From NCBI RefSeq assembly GCF_001672815.1, contig NZ_LZKK01000176.1:1-33760 (forward strand): 33,760 nucleotides of DNA, read 5' to 3'. The first letter of the stretch is position 1. Each line of letters starts with the position of its first letter. Below, one piece after another: positions 26,633-33,760 of the stretch. The position numbers were made by a program, and so were the translations under genes. The notes below the pieces were generated by a model. The model saw only the letters and a list, made by a program, of their open reading frames with translations, was not told the DNA's origin and ran no database searches. The stretch is from Mycobacterium sp. E796. GTDB lineage: Bacteria > Actinomycetota > Actinomycetes > Mycobacteriales > Mycobacteriaceae.

Positions 26633-29440
26633 TCAATCAGCGCCGCGCATGAGCTGCGCCAATTGGGCGCGGGAAGTAATGCCCAGTTTTGCAAATGCGT
26701 TGTGCACGTGGGTCTTCACGGTGTGGGGGGACAGGTTCAGTTGCTGCGCGACGGAGCGGTTGGTCGCCCCTTCGGCGATCAGGTTGACGACCTTTAGTTC
26801 GGAGTCGGTGAGGCTGTCCCAGCCGGTTTTTGCCCGCGGGTGCGTGGCGATGCGCCGTTCCGCGCCCAAGCTGCGCAGCATGCGGCCGACGCGGCGGGCA
26901 TCGGCGGTCGCCCCACACTCGATGTAGGTGTCGAACGCCGCGTTCAGCTGGTCGAGTGCCTCGGCGTTGCGCTGCGTGCGACTCAGCTCGCCGCCGGCAT
27001 CCTCGGCGGCGCTGGCGTAGAGCAGCGGGCGCGGGAATGCGCGAAGTGACTCCGCGACAGCCACCAAGGCCTGGGCATCGTGTTCGAGGATGCCGCGGGC
27101 ATATCCGGCCACCGCGGCGAAGAGCGGCACCGCGGGCTGCTCACGCTCAAGCACCTCGGTGGCCTGCAGGACCCGCGCGCGCAAGCCGGCATCACCAGCG
27201 GCCGAGGCCACCCGCGCACCCAAGATCAGCCGAACCAGTGCGTGGGGGAACAGAGGTGTCGCCAAAAGGATGACGTCGCCGAGCCAGCGCGTCGCGTCGT
27301 GAATGTCGTCGCGCTGCCACGCCGCCCGCGCGAGCACATACGCCGAGCCGCGTCGAATGCCGGCGGAGCCAGCGGAGTGCGCTTGGCGCGCATCATTGAC
27401 CATCTGCTGCAGCAGGTTCCGGTCATCGGTGTGCACCGCCACCTCGGCGAGAATCACCGTGCGGAGGACGTCGTGCTCGGTTGCCCCTGTCGGCTGTGGG
27501 GGCGGAAGGGACTCCGTCGCGTCGCGAGCGGCCGACAGCCGGCCCGCAGCGAGGTGGACAAGTCCGCTGAAGACGGCCCACATGGCGAGGGCCATCGCGT
27601 TGCCTTCTTGGCGGGCTTGCCCTATTCCGTCGGCAACCCGGGCCGCGGCGTCGTCCAACCGGCCGACGACTGCCAGCAGGTTTGCGTTGTACATTCCGGC
27701 ATACGCATGCGCCAACGCCGTTTCATTCGTGCGGGCGAGGGGCCAAAGTTCATCGAAACGGTGTAGCGCGCGCGATGTGTACCCCTCGCCGGCATCGAGC
27801 AGAGCGTGGGTGACGCCGGCCATGATCTTGGCCTCCAGATCACCGGTGACCGCCGCGGCCGCGGCCGCTTCGTCGGCGGCCGCGCGCCGTTGCCCGCCCT
27901 CGTCGAATATCAGGTTGTACGCCAGCCACGCCAGATGGCGTGCGCGCGTGACCTCGCTGATACCGCTCAAGTCAAGCGCGCGCCGATTCTCCGCCACCCG
28001 CCGCTGGTCAGTGTGCTTCGTGTGCACCGGTAGACGGAGACGGATTTCCGCCTCTACTTCGGGCGAGGCCGCCTCCGAGAGCGCCACGTCGGCCAATGCT
28101 TCGGCCTCGTCATAGCGGCTGGCCCGGTTGAGCCATCCCACCGTCTCCCCGACCAGGGAAGCATGCTCGGCGTCGTCAGCGGGCAACAGTTCCAACGCGC
28201 GCTTGCTCAAGTCCGCGGCCGCGCTCGCGTCGCCGCGGCCGACCGCCTGCGCGGCTTGGCGCAGCGCGTCGATCGCCTCGCGGTCTCCCGGTTCGGCGCT
28301 GCGTGCCAGCTGGGTGGCCACCTCGGCCGGCGCCGCGCCCATCCCCAGCATGACCGACGCCGACTGACGCTCCATCGCCCGGCGCAATGACTGCGGCAAC
28401 GACTGCCGGGTCGCCTCGCGCAGCAGGTCGTGCCGAAACCTCAACCGCTCGCCGTCTTCGACGAAGAGGTCCGCGCGCACCGCCTCCTCCAGCGCCGACA
28501 GCAACGACGCCGGCGACCGTTCCAGCATCGCGGCCAATAGTTCCACCGAAAACCGGTCCGGCAGCACCGCGGCCACTCGTACCACCTCCGAAGCAGTATC
28601 GGAGAGCACGTCCAATCGCTGCTGCATACTGACTGCCAGACGCCGCGGCAGCCCGTGTCCGATGGCAACTGCCCGCCCGCCGCGAACGTTCAGTCGGTCC
28701 TCCTCGCCCAGCCCTCCGACAAGCTCGCTGACCAAAAAGGGGTTTCCGTGCGCCTTGGCGGCCAGATTCAGCAGCGACACATCGGCTTTCGCGCGAACGG
28801 CGTCTTGGACCATGTCGGCAACCGCGTCGGGCGTGATGGCCCCCAATCGCAAGAACGTGGCATTCGCGCGTTGCAGCACCGACAAGGTCTCCTGCACGGC
28901 CGGCCCGCCGGCCCCGGTACGGGCGGTGAATACCCACAACACCGCCGCATCCGGCCGCGCGGTGGCCATCGACCGCAGCGCCAACAGCGTGCCGTTATCG
29001 GCCCAGTGAATGTCCTCGAGCACAATGACCAGCGGGCTCTGCACTGCGGCAGCGTGAATGGCGTCGGCTAAATCGTGCACAACCCAATAGCGCAAATCGG
29101 CCGAGCCGCCTAGCTGGCGCAGCGCCTCGGCGTCGCCTACCGGGGGATCGGCGTTGAGGGTGGCCATAAACAACGAGAAAAACGGCACCGTTTGCTGATA
29201 CTCGAACGCCTCCCCGAATAGAGTGCGTACCTCAGCCTTGTCGGCCAGCACCAACACCTCGGTCAGCAACCGGCTTTTTCCGATGCCGGGCGGACCCTCG
29301 ATGACCAGGACGCCCCCGCGCCCCTGAGCGACCGCCGCGATCAGGGTGCCGATCAGTTTGAGCTCGTCTGAGCGCCCCCGGATCGGCGGAGTGACCAGCC
29401 GCTGACCACCGACATCGAAAATGCCAGTTGAAGCCCCCAT
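26633..29440 (-). CDS. LuxR-family AAA/STAND ATPase regulator, tandem paralogue 1
   Basis: A 935-residue LAL-type regulator of the kind common in mycobacteria. RGRSDEL opens the ATPase module, with Walker A GPPGIGKS at 49-56, FEYQQTVPFFSLF and Walker B VIVLEDIHWAD (about 138-148). AKAHGNPFLVSEL and FRHDLLREATRQSLP follow, then a long TPR-like helical region (about 380-860) and a C-terminal LuxR helix-turn-helix (LTDSELKVVNLI to the end, about 877-935). Unlike several M. tuberculosis relatives there is no adenylate cyclase domain. The ATG at 29440 has AGGA about 6 bases upstream. The next gene is a close paralogue in the same orientation 87 bases away. Signal and targets are unknown. Confidence 0.92.
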   Translation of the reverse strand: MGASTGIFDVGGQRLVTPPIRGRSDELKLIGTLIAAVAQGRGGVLVIEGPPGIGKSRLLTEVLVLADKAEVRTLFGEAFEYQQTVPFFSLFMATLNADPPVGDAEALRQLGGSADLRYWVVHDLADAIHAAAVQSPLVIVLEDIHWADNGTLLALRSMATARPDAAVLWVFTARTGAGGPAVQETLSVLQRANATFLRLGAITPDAVADMVQDAVRAKADVSLLNLAAKAHGNPFLVSELVGGLGEEDRLNVRGGRAVAIGHGLPRRLAVSMQQRLDVLSDTASEVVRVAAVLPDRFSVELLAAMLERSPASLLSALEEAVRADLFVEDGERLRFRHDLLREATRQSLPQSLRRAMERQSASVMLGMGAAPAEVATQLARSAEPGDREAIDALRQAAQAVGRGDASAAADLSKRALELLPADDAEHASLVGETVGWLNRASRYDEAEALADVALSEAASPEVEAEIRLRLPVHTKHTDQRRVAENRRALDLSGISEVTRARHLAWLAYNLIFDEGGQRRAAADEAAAAAAVTGDLEAKIMAGVTHALLDAGEGYTSRALHRFDELWPLARTNETALAHAYAGMYNANLLAVVGRLDDAAARVADGIGQARQEGNAMALAMWAVFSGLVHLAAGRLSAARDATESLPPPQPTGATEHDVLRTVILAEVAVHTDDRNLLQQMVNDARQAHSAGSAGIRRGSAYVLARAAWQRDDIHDATRWLGDVILLATPLFPHALVRLILGARVASAAGDAGLRARVLQATEVLEREQPAVPLFAAVAGYARGILEHDAQALVAVAESLRAFPRPLLYASAAEDAGGELSRTQRNAEALDQLNAAFDTYIECGATADARRVGRMLRSLGAERRIATHPRAKTGWDSLTDSELKVVNLIAEGATNRSVAQQLNLSPHTVKTHVHNAFAKLGITSRAQLAQLMRGAD

Positions 29441-29470
29441 CTGGTGTCCTGTTCACGATCTGCCGGACTG

Positions 29471-29493
29471 CCACTCAAGTGGACGTCATTCTA
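29471..29493 (-). promoter_or_regulatory. candidate promoter and dyad for tandem paralogue 1
   Basis: On the minus strand TAGAAT (29488-29493) is a good -10, with TCGGAC 17 bases further upstream as a weak -35. Just downstream, over the expected transcription start, is the dyad CCACTCAAGTGG (29471-29482; five-base arms, two-base centre). The gap to the upstream paralogue is short, so this gives the gene its own promoter. Confidence 0.4.
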
Positions 29494-29527
29494 GCCCGCC
29501 GACCTCGCGCGTCCGATTTGCTGTCGA

Positions 29528-32317
29528 TCAATCAGCGCCATGGATGAGCTGCGCCAATTCTGCGCGCGACGCGATGCCGAGTTTGGCGAAGGCATTGTGT
29601 AGGTGCGTCTTCACGGTGTTAGGGGAGAGGTGTAGTTGCTGCGCGACGGAGCGGTTGGTCGCGCCTTCGCCGATGAGGTTGATGACCTTGATTTCGGAGT
29701 CGGTGAGGCTGTCCCAGCCGGTTCTTGCCCGCGGGTGCGTGATGCGCCGTTCCACGCCTGATCGGCGTAGCGTGCGGCCGACCCGGCGGGCATCGGCAAT
29801 CGCTTCGCACTCGATGTATGTGTCGAATGCTGCATTCAGGAGCTCGAGCGCCTCGGCGTTGCGTTGTGTGCGACTCAGCTCGGCGCCGGCGTCCTCGGCA
29901 GCGCTCGCGTATAGCAGCGGACGCGCCGACGAGTGCAGCGATTCCGCTGCAGCCACCAATGCCTCGGCATCACGCTCGAGGATCCCGCGGGTGTGTTGGG
30001 CGACTGTCGAGAACAACCGAACTCCGGGTCGCTCACGTTCGAGCACCTCAACGGCGTCCAGGAGACGTGCCCGCAGGCCGGCGTCACCGGCGGCCGACGC
30101 CACGCGCGCGGTCAAGGTGAGCTGATCCAAGACGGTGGGCAAGAACGGTGTCATAAGGAGCGGGATATCGTCGCCGAGCCAGCGAACCGCTTCATGAACG
30201 TCGTCGCGCTGCCACGCCGCCAGACCCAGCGCGCACGCCGATCCGCGACGCACAGCAGGTGAACCGTTGGAGTACGCGTCGCGCGCCTCGTTCATTGTCT
30301 CCACCAACAGCGTTCGGTCGTCGGTGCGCGCCGCCACCTCCGCCAGGGTGAACGTGCGCATTGCGTTGACAAAAGTCGACCCCGGTCGCTCCGGCGTTGG
30401 CAGGCGCTCGATCGCCGCACGGGCAGCCGCCAACCGGCCCTCAGCCAGCCGCACCACCCCCGCCATCAGGGCCCAGATGTGGAGCGCCATTCCATCGCGT
30501 TCCTTTTGCGATGCTTCTGTGCTGGTCGCGATCAGTGCCGCGGCGTCTTCCGACCTTCCAACCACAGCAAGCAGGTTTGCCAGGTGGCATGCGGCGAGGT
30601 TATGCGTGGTCATGTCGCCCGCGGGGGGCAGCGCTCGAAGTTCCTCAACGCGGCGTAGACCGCGGACCGCATACCCATCCGCGCAGTCGAGGTAGGCAAG
30701 CGCGACGGCCGACAGAATTCTCGACTCGAGATCGCCGGTGGATGCGGCGGCGGCCGCCGCGTCGTTGGCTGCCACGGTGTCCTGTCCATGCTGGCCGTAC
30801 ATCGTAAGGTTGTACGCCAGCCATGCGCGGTGCCGTGCCCGGGTGACGTCGCTCAGGTCCGGCAACTGAAGTGCGCGGCGGTTCTCTTCGATGTGTCGCG
30901 TCGTCGTATCTGTGATCGCCGTCCGGAGCCGGAGGAGAATCTTGGCCTCTTCTTCGGGCTCCACCGCGGCCGACAGGGTAGTGCTGGCCAACCTTTGCGC
31001 CTCCTCATAGCGCGTGGCGCGATTGAGTAGCACGATCGTTTCCGTGACGAGTGGCCCACGCCCCGGGTCTTGCGCAGGCTGAAGCTCCAAAGCGCGCTTG
31101 CTCAAATCCGCCGCCGCGCCCGGATCGCTGTTGGCGACGGACTGAGCGGCTTCGCGGAGTGCGGCGATCGCAGCCTGATCGCCCACGTCAGCGCTGCGAG
31201 CGAGCTGCGTTGCGACCTCCTCGGGCGCCGCGCCCATGTCGAGCATGACGGTCGCCGATTGCCGCTCCATCGCCCGCCGCAGCGCCCGGGGCAAAGACTG
31301 CCGCGTCGCTTCGCGCAGCAGATCATGGCGAAACCTCATCTGCTCACCGTCTTCGATCAGCAGGTCGGCGCGTACCGCCTCCTCCACCGCCGATACCAAA
31401 GCGGCCGGTCGGCGTTCCAGCATCGCGGCGAGCAGCCGGGCCGAGAATCGGTCGGGCAGAACTGCCGCTACGCGCACGACTTGGCTCGCAGCGTGCGAGA
31501 GCTTGTCGAGTCGTTGCTGCATGGTGTCGCTGAGCCGTCGTGGCAGCGCGTCCCCGGTGGCCACCGCGCGGCCGCCGCTGAGGTCGAGCCTGCCCTCCTC
31601 GTGCAGCCCCCGCAGCAGTTCCGTCAGCACGAACGGGTTGCCGTGCGCCTTGTCGGCCAGACTTAGCAGTGACGAATCCGCATTGGCGCGCACGGCGTCC
31701 TCCACGATGTCGGCGACTGCGCTCGGTGTCATCGCCGTCAACCGGAGAAACTTGGCATCCTCGCGTTCGAGCGCCGTGAGCGTCTCGCGAACGGCGGGCC
31801 CGCCAGCGCCGGTTCGTGCAGTAAACACCCACAGCACCGGGGCATCGGTCCTCGTCGCCAGCGACCGCAGCGCAAGCAGGGTGGCGTTATCGGCCCAGTG
31901 GATGTCCTCGAGGAGAATCGCCAAGGGTTTTCGGGACGCTGCCGCATGTATGGCGGCTTGTAAATCGCGCACCACCCAATAGCTCAAGTCGGCCGACGTG
32001 CCCAAGCGGCGCAGAGCCTCCGCATCACCGACGGGCGGGTCCGCGCGCAGGGTCGCCATGAACAGCGAGAAAAATGGCACGGTCTGCTGGTACTCGAAGG
32101 CCTCGCCGAACAGCGCCCGAACACCGGCCTTTTCGGCGCGCGCCATGACCTCGGTCAACAGACGACTTTTCCCTATCCCGGGCGGCCCCTCGATGACCAA
32201 GACGCCCCCGCGCCCCTGAGCGACAGCCGCGACCAGCGCGCCGATCACTTCCTGCTCAGCCGCGCGGCCACGAATCGGCGGTGTGCGTACCTGCCCCGCC
32301 GGCCTCGCGGTGGTCAC
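29528..32317 (-). CDS. LuxR-family AAA/STAND ATPase regulator, tandem paralogue 2
   Basis: A 929-residue regulator with the same architecture as its downstream neighbour. Walker A GPPGIGKS is at 44-51 and Walker B AILLEDIHWAD at about 133-143. KAHGNPFVLTELL and FRHDLLREATRQSLP follow, then TPR-like repeats and a C-terminal LuxR helix-turn-helix (LTDSEIKVINLI to the end). By eye the ATPase part is roughly 70-75 percent identical to paralogue 1, the helix-turn-helix is nearly identical, and the middle is more diverged. The start is GTG at 32317 and lacks a strong ribosome site. Near-identical recognition helices suggest overlapping DNA targets, while the divergent middle suggests different inputs. 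Confidence 0.92.
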   Translation of the reverse strand: MTTARPAGQVRTPPIRGRAAEQEVIGALVAAVAQGRGGVLVIEGPPGIGKSRLLTEVMARAEKAGVRALFGEAFEYQQTVPFFSLFMATLRADPPVGDAEALRRLGTSADLSYWVVRDLQAAIHAAASRKPLAILLEDIHWADNATLLALRSLATRTDAPVLWVFTARTGAGGPAVRETLTALEREDAKFLRLTAMTPSAVADIVEDAVRANADSSLLSLADKAHGNPFVLTELLRGLHEEGRLDLSGGRAVATGDALPRRLSDTMQQRLDKLSHAASQVVRVAAVLPDRFSARLLAAMLERRPAALVSAVEEAVRADLLIEDGEQMRFRHDLLREATRQSLPRALRRAMERQSATVMLDMGAAPEEVATQLARSADVGDQAAIAALREAAQSVANSDPGAAADLSKRALELQPAQDPGRGPLVTETIVLLNRATRYEEAQRLASTTLSAAVEPEEEAKILLRLRTAITDTTTRHIEENRRALQLPDLSDVTRARHRAWLAYNLTMYGQHGQDTVAANDAAAAAASTGDLESRILSAVALAYLDCADGYAVRGLRRVEELRALPPAGDMTTHNLAACHLANLLAVVGRSEDAAALIATSTEASQKERDGMALHIWALMAGVVRLAEGRLAAARAAIERLPTPERPGSTFVNAMRTFTLAEVAARTDDRTLLVETMNEARDAYSNGSPAVRRGSACALGLAAWQRDDVHEAVRWLGDDIPLLMTPFLPTVLDQLTLTARVASAAGDAGLRARLLDAVEVLERERPGVRLFSTVAQHTRGILERDAEALVAAAESLHSSARPLLYASAAEDAGAELSRTQRNAEALELLNAAFDTYIECEAIADARRVGRTLRRSGVERRITHPRARTGWDSLTDSEIKVINLIGEGATNRSVAQQLHLSPNTVKTHLHNAFAKLGIASRAELAQLIHGAD

Positions 32318-32325
32318 TCAGGCCA

Positions 32326-32380
32326 CCACCCACCGACGTGAAGTGGGTGGGCCGAAGAGGTCCAAGTTGTGGTATCCACA
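32326..32380. promoter_or_regulatory. two inverted repeats upstream of tandem paralogue 2
   Basis: CCACCCAC (32326-32333) pairs exactly with GTGGGTGG (32343-32350) around 9 bases, starting 9 bases before the GTG at 32317. A second perfect dyad, TGTGGTATCCACA, lies at 32368-32380. The CCAC/GTGG core recurs in the dyad upstream of paralogue 1. They could be operators or, for the first, a leader hairpin. Confidence 0.4.
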
Positions 32381-32634
32381 GTCCCCGCCACCGCTAGTGC
32401 TGGAAGCCAGTGTAGGCGTGTTCCTCCGCCCCTCGAACTGCGGTTACGCGTTACCTGCGCTACCGCAGCAGCCAAATCGAGCTTGCCGGAATTGCTGGTG
32501 ACTCGTATACCCGTATCGCCACCTGCGACACCACCGAGGCATCGTCACCATCGCTCGGAGCCGACAACGGTCGCGTCGCCGGACCCCCGCCGGAGGACGA
32601 GCCGATTGGTGGCGGTACTTTGCGATACCGTCGT

Positions 32635-32662
32635 TTGAACGTGCGTCATCATCAAATAGATT
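32635..32662 (+). promoter_or_regulatory. candidate SigA-type promoter upstream of the dehydrogenase
   Basis: TTGAAC, 16 bases, TAGATT on the plus strand is a good match to a housekeeping promoter. The CGGTA/TACCG dyad (32613-32617 and 32626-32630, 8-base centre) ends five bases upstream of the -35. Transcription would begin near 32669 and give a leader of about 290 bases that contains composite element C. Confidence 0.45.
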
Positions 32663-32778
32663 GTGGTAGTGGGCAATTCGGACCGCGATGGCCGCTGGTG
32701 CCGCGTGGCTACAAACAAGGACCGACAGCCGATGTTGACGACCTGGTGGCCGTCAACCGAAGGACTCGGCTTCAGAAC

Positions 32779-32819
32779 TCACCCGGGTGAAACGACGCGG
32801 GGGTGATGACGGCACACCC
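32779..32819 (+). promoter_or_regulatory. composite GGGTGA element, copy C (dehydrogenase gene)
   Basis: Plus strand: perfect TCACCCGGGTGA dyad, 10 bp, GGGTGA, 7 bp, ACACCC (one mismatch to TCACCC). The stretch GGGTGATGACG is identical to copy B. It ends 142 bases before the ATG at 32962 and points toward it. Confidence 0.8.
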
Positions 32820-32961
32820 CGCCCGACTGAAGACTGATGTCAGTTCACACGCCGACATGCGTGGCGCGAAGGTCGTCGCCACGGCGTCAACTCTTTTGCC
32901 GGGCAAAGCTGAGGACTGCCCGGGAGGAGCCGTCGAGATTGATCAGGAGAAGGGTCCTACC

Positions 32962-33597
32962 ATGCACTTCGATTCCAAGAAGGTCATCGTCGTCGGCGGC
33001 AGCGCCGGTATGGGTCGGCAGGTCGCCGTCGATATAGTGCGCCACGGCGGCAGCGCGGTGATCGTCGGCCGGTCGAAAGACCGCGTGGAAGACACCTTGG
33101 CCGAGCTGACCGGCGGCGGTGGTCAAGCTTGGGGTGTCACCGCCGAGCTGACGGATCGCGGTGCGGTCGCCGATGTGCGGCGCGTGCTTTCCGAGGACCA
33201 CAGCGATGCCACACTGTTGGTGAATGCGGCCGGATTCTTCATCCCGAAGCCGTTTCTCGCGTACGACGCGCAGGATTACGACTCCTACATGGAGCTCAAC
33301 TATGCCCTGTTTTTCCTGACGCAGACCGTCGTTGAGGGCATGGTCGCCCGCGGTGAGGGCGGGTCCATCGTCAACATCGGCAGCATGTGGGCACACCAGG
33401 CGATCGGTCTGACGCCGTCGTCGGGATATTCGATGCAAAAGGCGGGCTTGCATGCGCTGACCCACAACCTGGCGATAGAGCTTGCCGGGCACCAGATACG
33501 GGTCAACGCGGTGGCGCCCGCGGTCGTCAAGACACCGCTCTACGAGGGCTTCATCCCCAAAGACGAGATCGACGCCACCTTGGCCACATTCGCGCCG
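32962..33597 (+). CDS. short-chain dehydrogenase/reductase, 3' truncated by fold-back
   Basis: NAD(P)-dependent SDR oxidoreductase; the first 212 residues are intact. The cofactor loop is [13 protein letters not shown], a variant of TGxxxGxG. NAAG is followed by [11 protein letters not shown], the catalytic serine is in SIVNIGSMW, and Tyr/Lys are in [25 protein letters not shown] is the usual later segment. I chose the ATG at 32962 because GGAGAAGG lies about 8 bases upstream; the open frame from 32803 runs through regulatory DNA. After 33597 the plus-strand reading is false. The substrate is unknown. Copy C of the composite element is upstream. Confidence 0.88.
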
Positions 33598-33760
33598 GTG
33601 ACCCAACTGGCCTCGTCAGACAGCAGATACGTCACCGCGTTAGCGACGTCTGCGGGGGTGCCGACTCGTCCGAGCGGATGAAGCGGCGCGAATGTGGCCA
33701 AGGTGGCGTCGATCTCGTCTTTGGGGATGAAGCCCTCGTAGAGCGGTGTCTTGACGACCG
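33521..33760. repeat. 77-bp exact inverted repeat at right end (fold-back)
   Basis: Bases 33521-33597 are the exact reverse complement of 33684-33760, with an 86-base loop; pairing fails at 33598/33683. The loop read on the minus strand is the natural continuation of the dehydrogenase gene. The junction has CGCGCCG on the plus strand facing the complement of the GGCGCG expected after SWVT, that is, probable microhomology. The arm length equals that at the left end. Confidence 0.93.
33605..33760 (-). CDS. short-chain dehydrogenase, continuation on folded-back strand
   Basis: The reverse complement reads [20 protein letters not shown] (as on the plus strand), then [20 protein letters not shown], then [13 protein letters not shown]. 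This is the normal SDR C-terminal part: PLGRxGxPxDVA and [10 protein letters not shown] are family landmarks. It therefore continues the gene at 32962-33597 in its true orientation. Only the last few residues, usually a DGG-containing end, are missing. Together the two strands give about 240 residues of the enzyme. Confidence 0.85.

Larger units (their letters stand above)
32318..32961. other. 644-base intergenic region, divergent regulator and dehydrogenase
   Basis: No convincing gene is seen. From left to right it holds the two dyads of the regulator gene, a CTGCGGT/ACCGCAG inverted repeat near 32440-32470, and a CGGTA/TACCG dyad at 32613-32630. It then holds a plus-strand promoter candidate at 32635-32662 and copy C of the composite element at 32779-32819. 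A 24-codon frame at 32732-32806 overlaps the element and I do not consider it a gene. Confidence 0.6.

Noticed and set aside
32732..32806. A 24-codon frame upstream of the SDR gene as a leader peptide
   Set aside because: It overlaps composite element C, whose sequence is constrained for other reasons, and its ribosome site is poorly spaced.

Overview
The window is GC-rich mycobacterial chromosome, most likely from a nontuberculous Mycobacterium. Gene order from position 246 to about 19,715 matches M. tuberculosis Rv1445c-Rv1466 as I remember it: pgl-opcA-zwf2-tal-tkt, ctaB, a quinone oxidoreductase, an Rv1455-like gene, ctaA, an ABC exporter, mptB and sufRBDCSUT. The proteins are recognisable along their whole length. 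Species is not determined.

Layout. (1) 1-6078, minus strand: pentose phosphate operon tkt>tal>zwf2>opcA>pgl, with three ATGA stop/start overlaps in a row. (2) 6332-9960: heme A synthesis (ctaB on plus, ctaA on minus) around a quinone oxidoreductase and a reduced ATP-grasp-like protein. (3) 10028-13454, minus: mannosyltransferase MptB, then an ABC ATPase and permease. (4) 13550-19715, plus: the SUF iron-sulfur operon, headed by SufR with an exact match to the SufR operator lying across its start codon. sufB has no intein. (5) 19732 to the end: accessory-looking DNA that leaves the M. tuberculosis order. It holds a secreted two-repeat protein with a His-rich tail, an RclC-like DUF417 membrane protein followed by a dihydrolipoyl-dehydrogenase-like flavoprotein, a small unknown gene plus a GNAT acetyltransferase, three very large LuxR-type STAND ATPase regulators (one MalT-like, two tandem paralogues) and a short-chain dehydrogenase.

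The most interesting signal is a 41-42 bp composite element present three times in region 5. Each copy is a TCACCCGGGTGA dyad, then 10 or 11 bp, a GGGTGA half-site, 7 bp, and an inverted TCACCC half-site. Each copy sits 71-142 bp upstream of, and in the same orientation as, a different transcription unit: DUF417-flavoprotein, unknown-GNAT, and the dehydrogenase. None lies upstream of the regulators. This looks like a local regulon. The inner part resembles the MalT box, which makes the MalT-like regulator a candidate controller; that link is inference.

Both ends of the window are fold-backs: exact inverted repeats of 77 bp at each end, inside pgl and inside the dehydrogenase gene, each joined at 7-8 bp of apparent microhomology. 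Equal arms of exactly 77 bp point to chimeric junctions in a k=77 graph assembly, not biology. Much of the missing sequence of both genes can be read from the folded-back strand.
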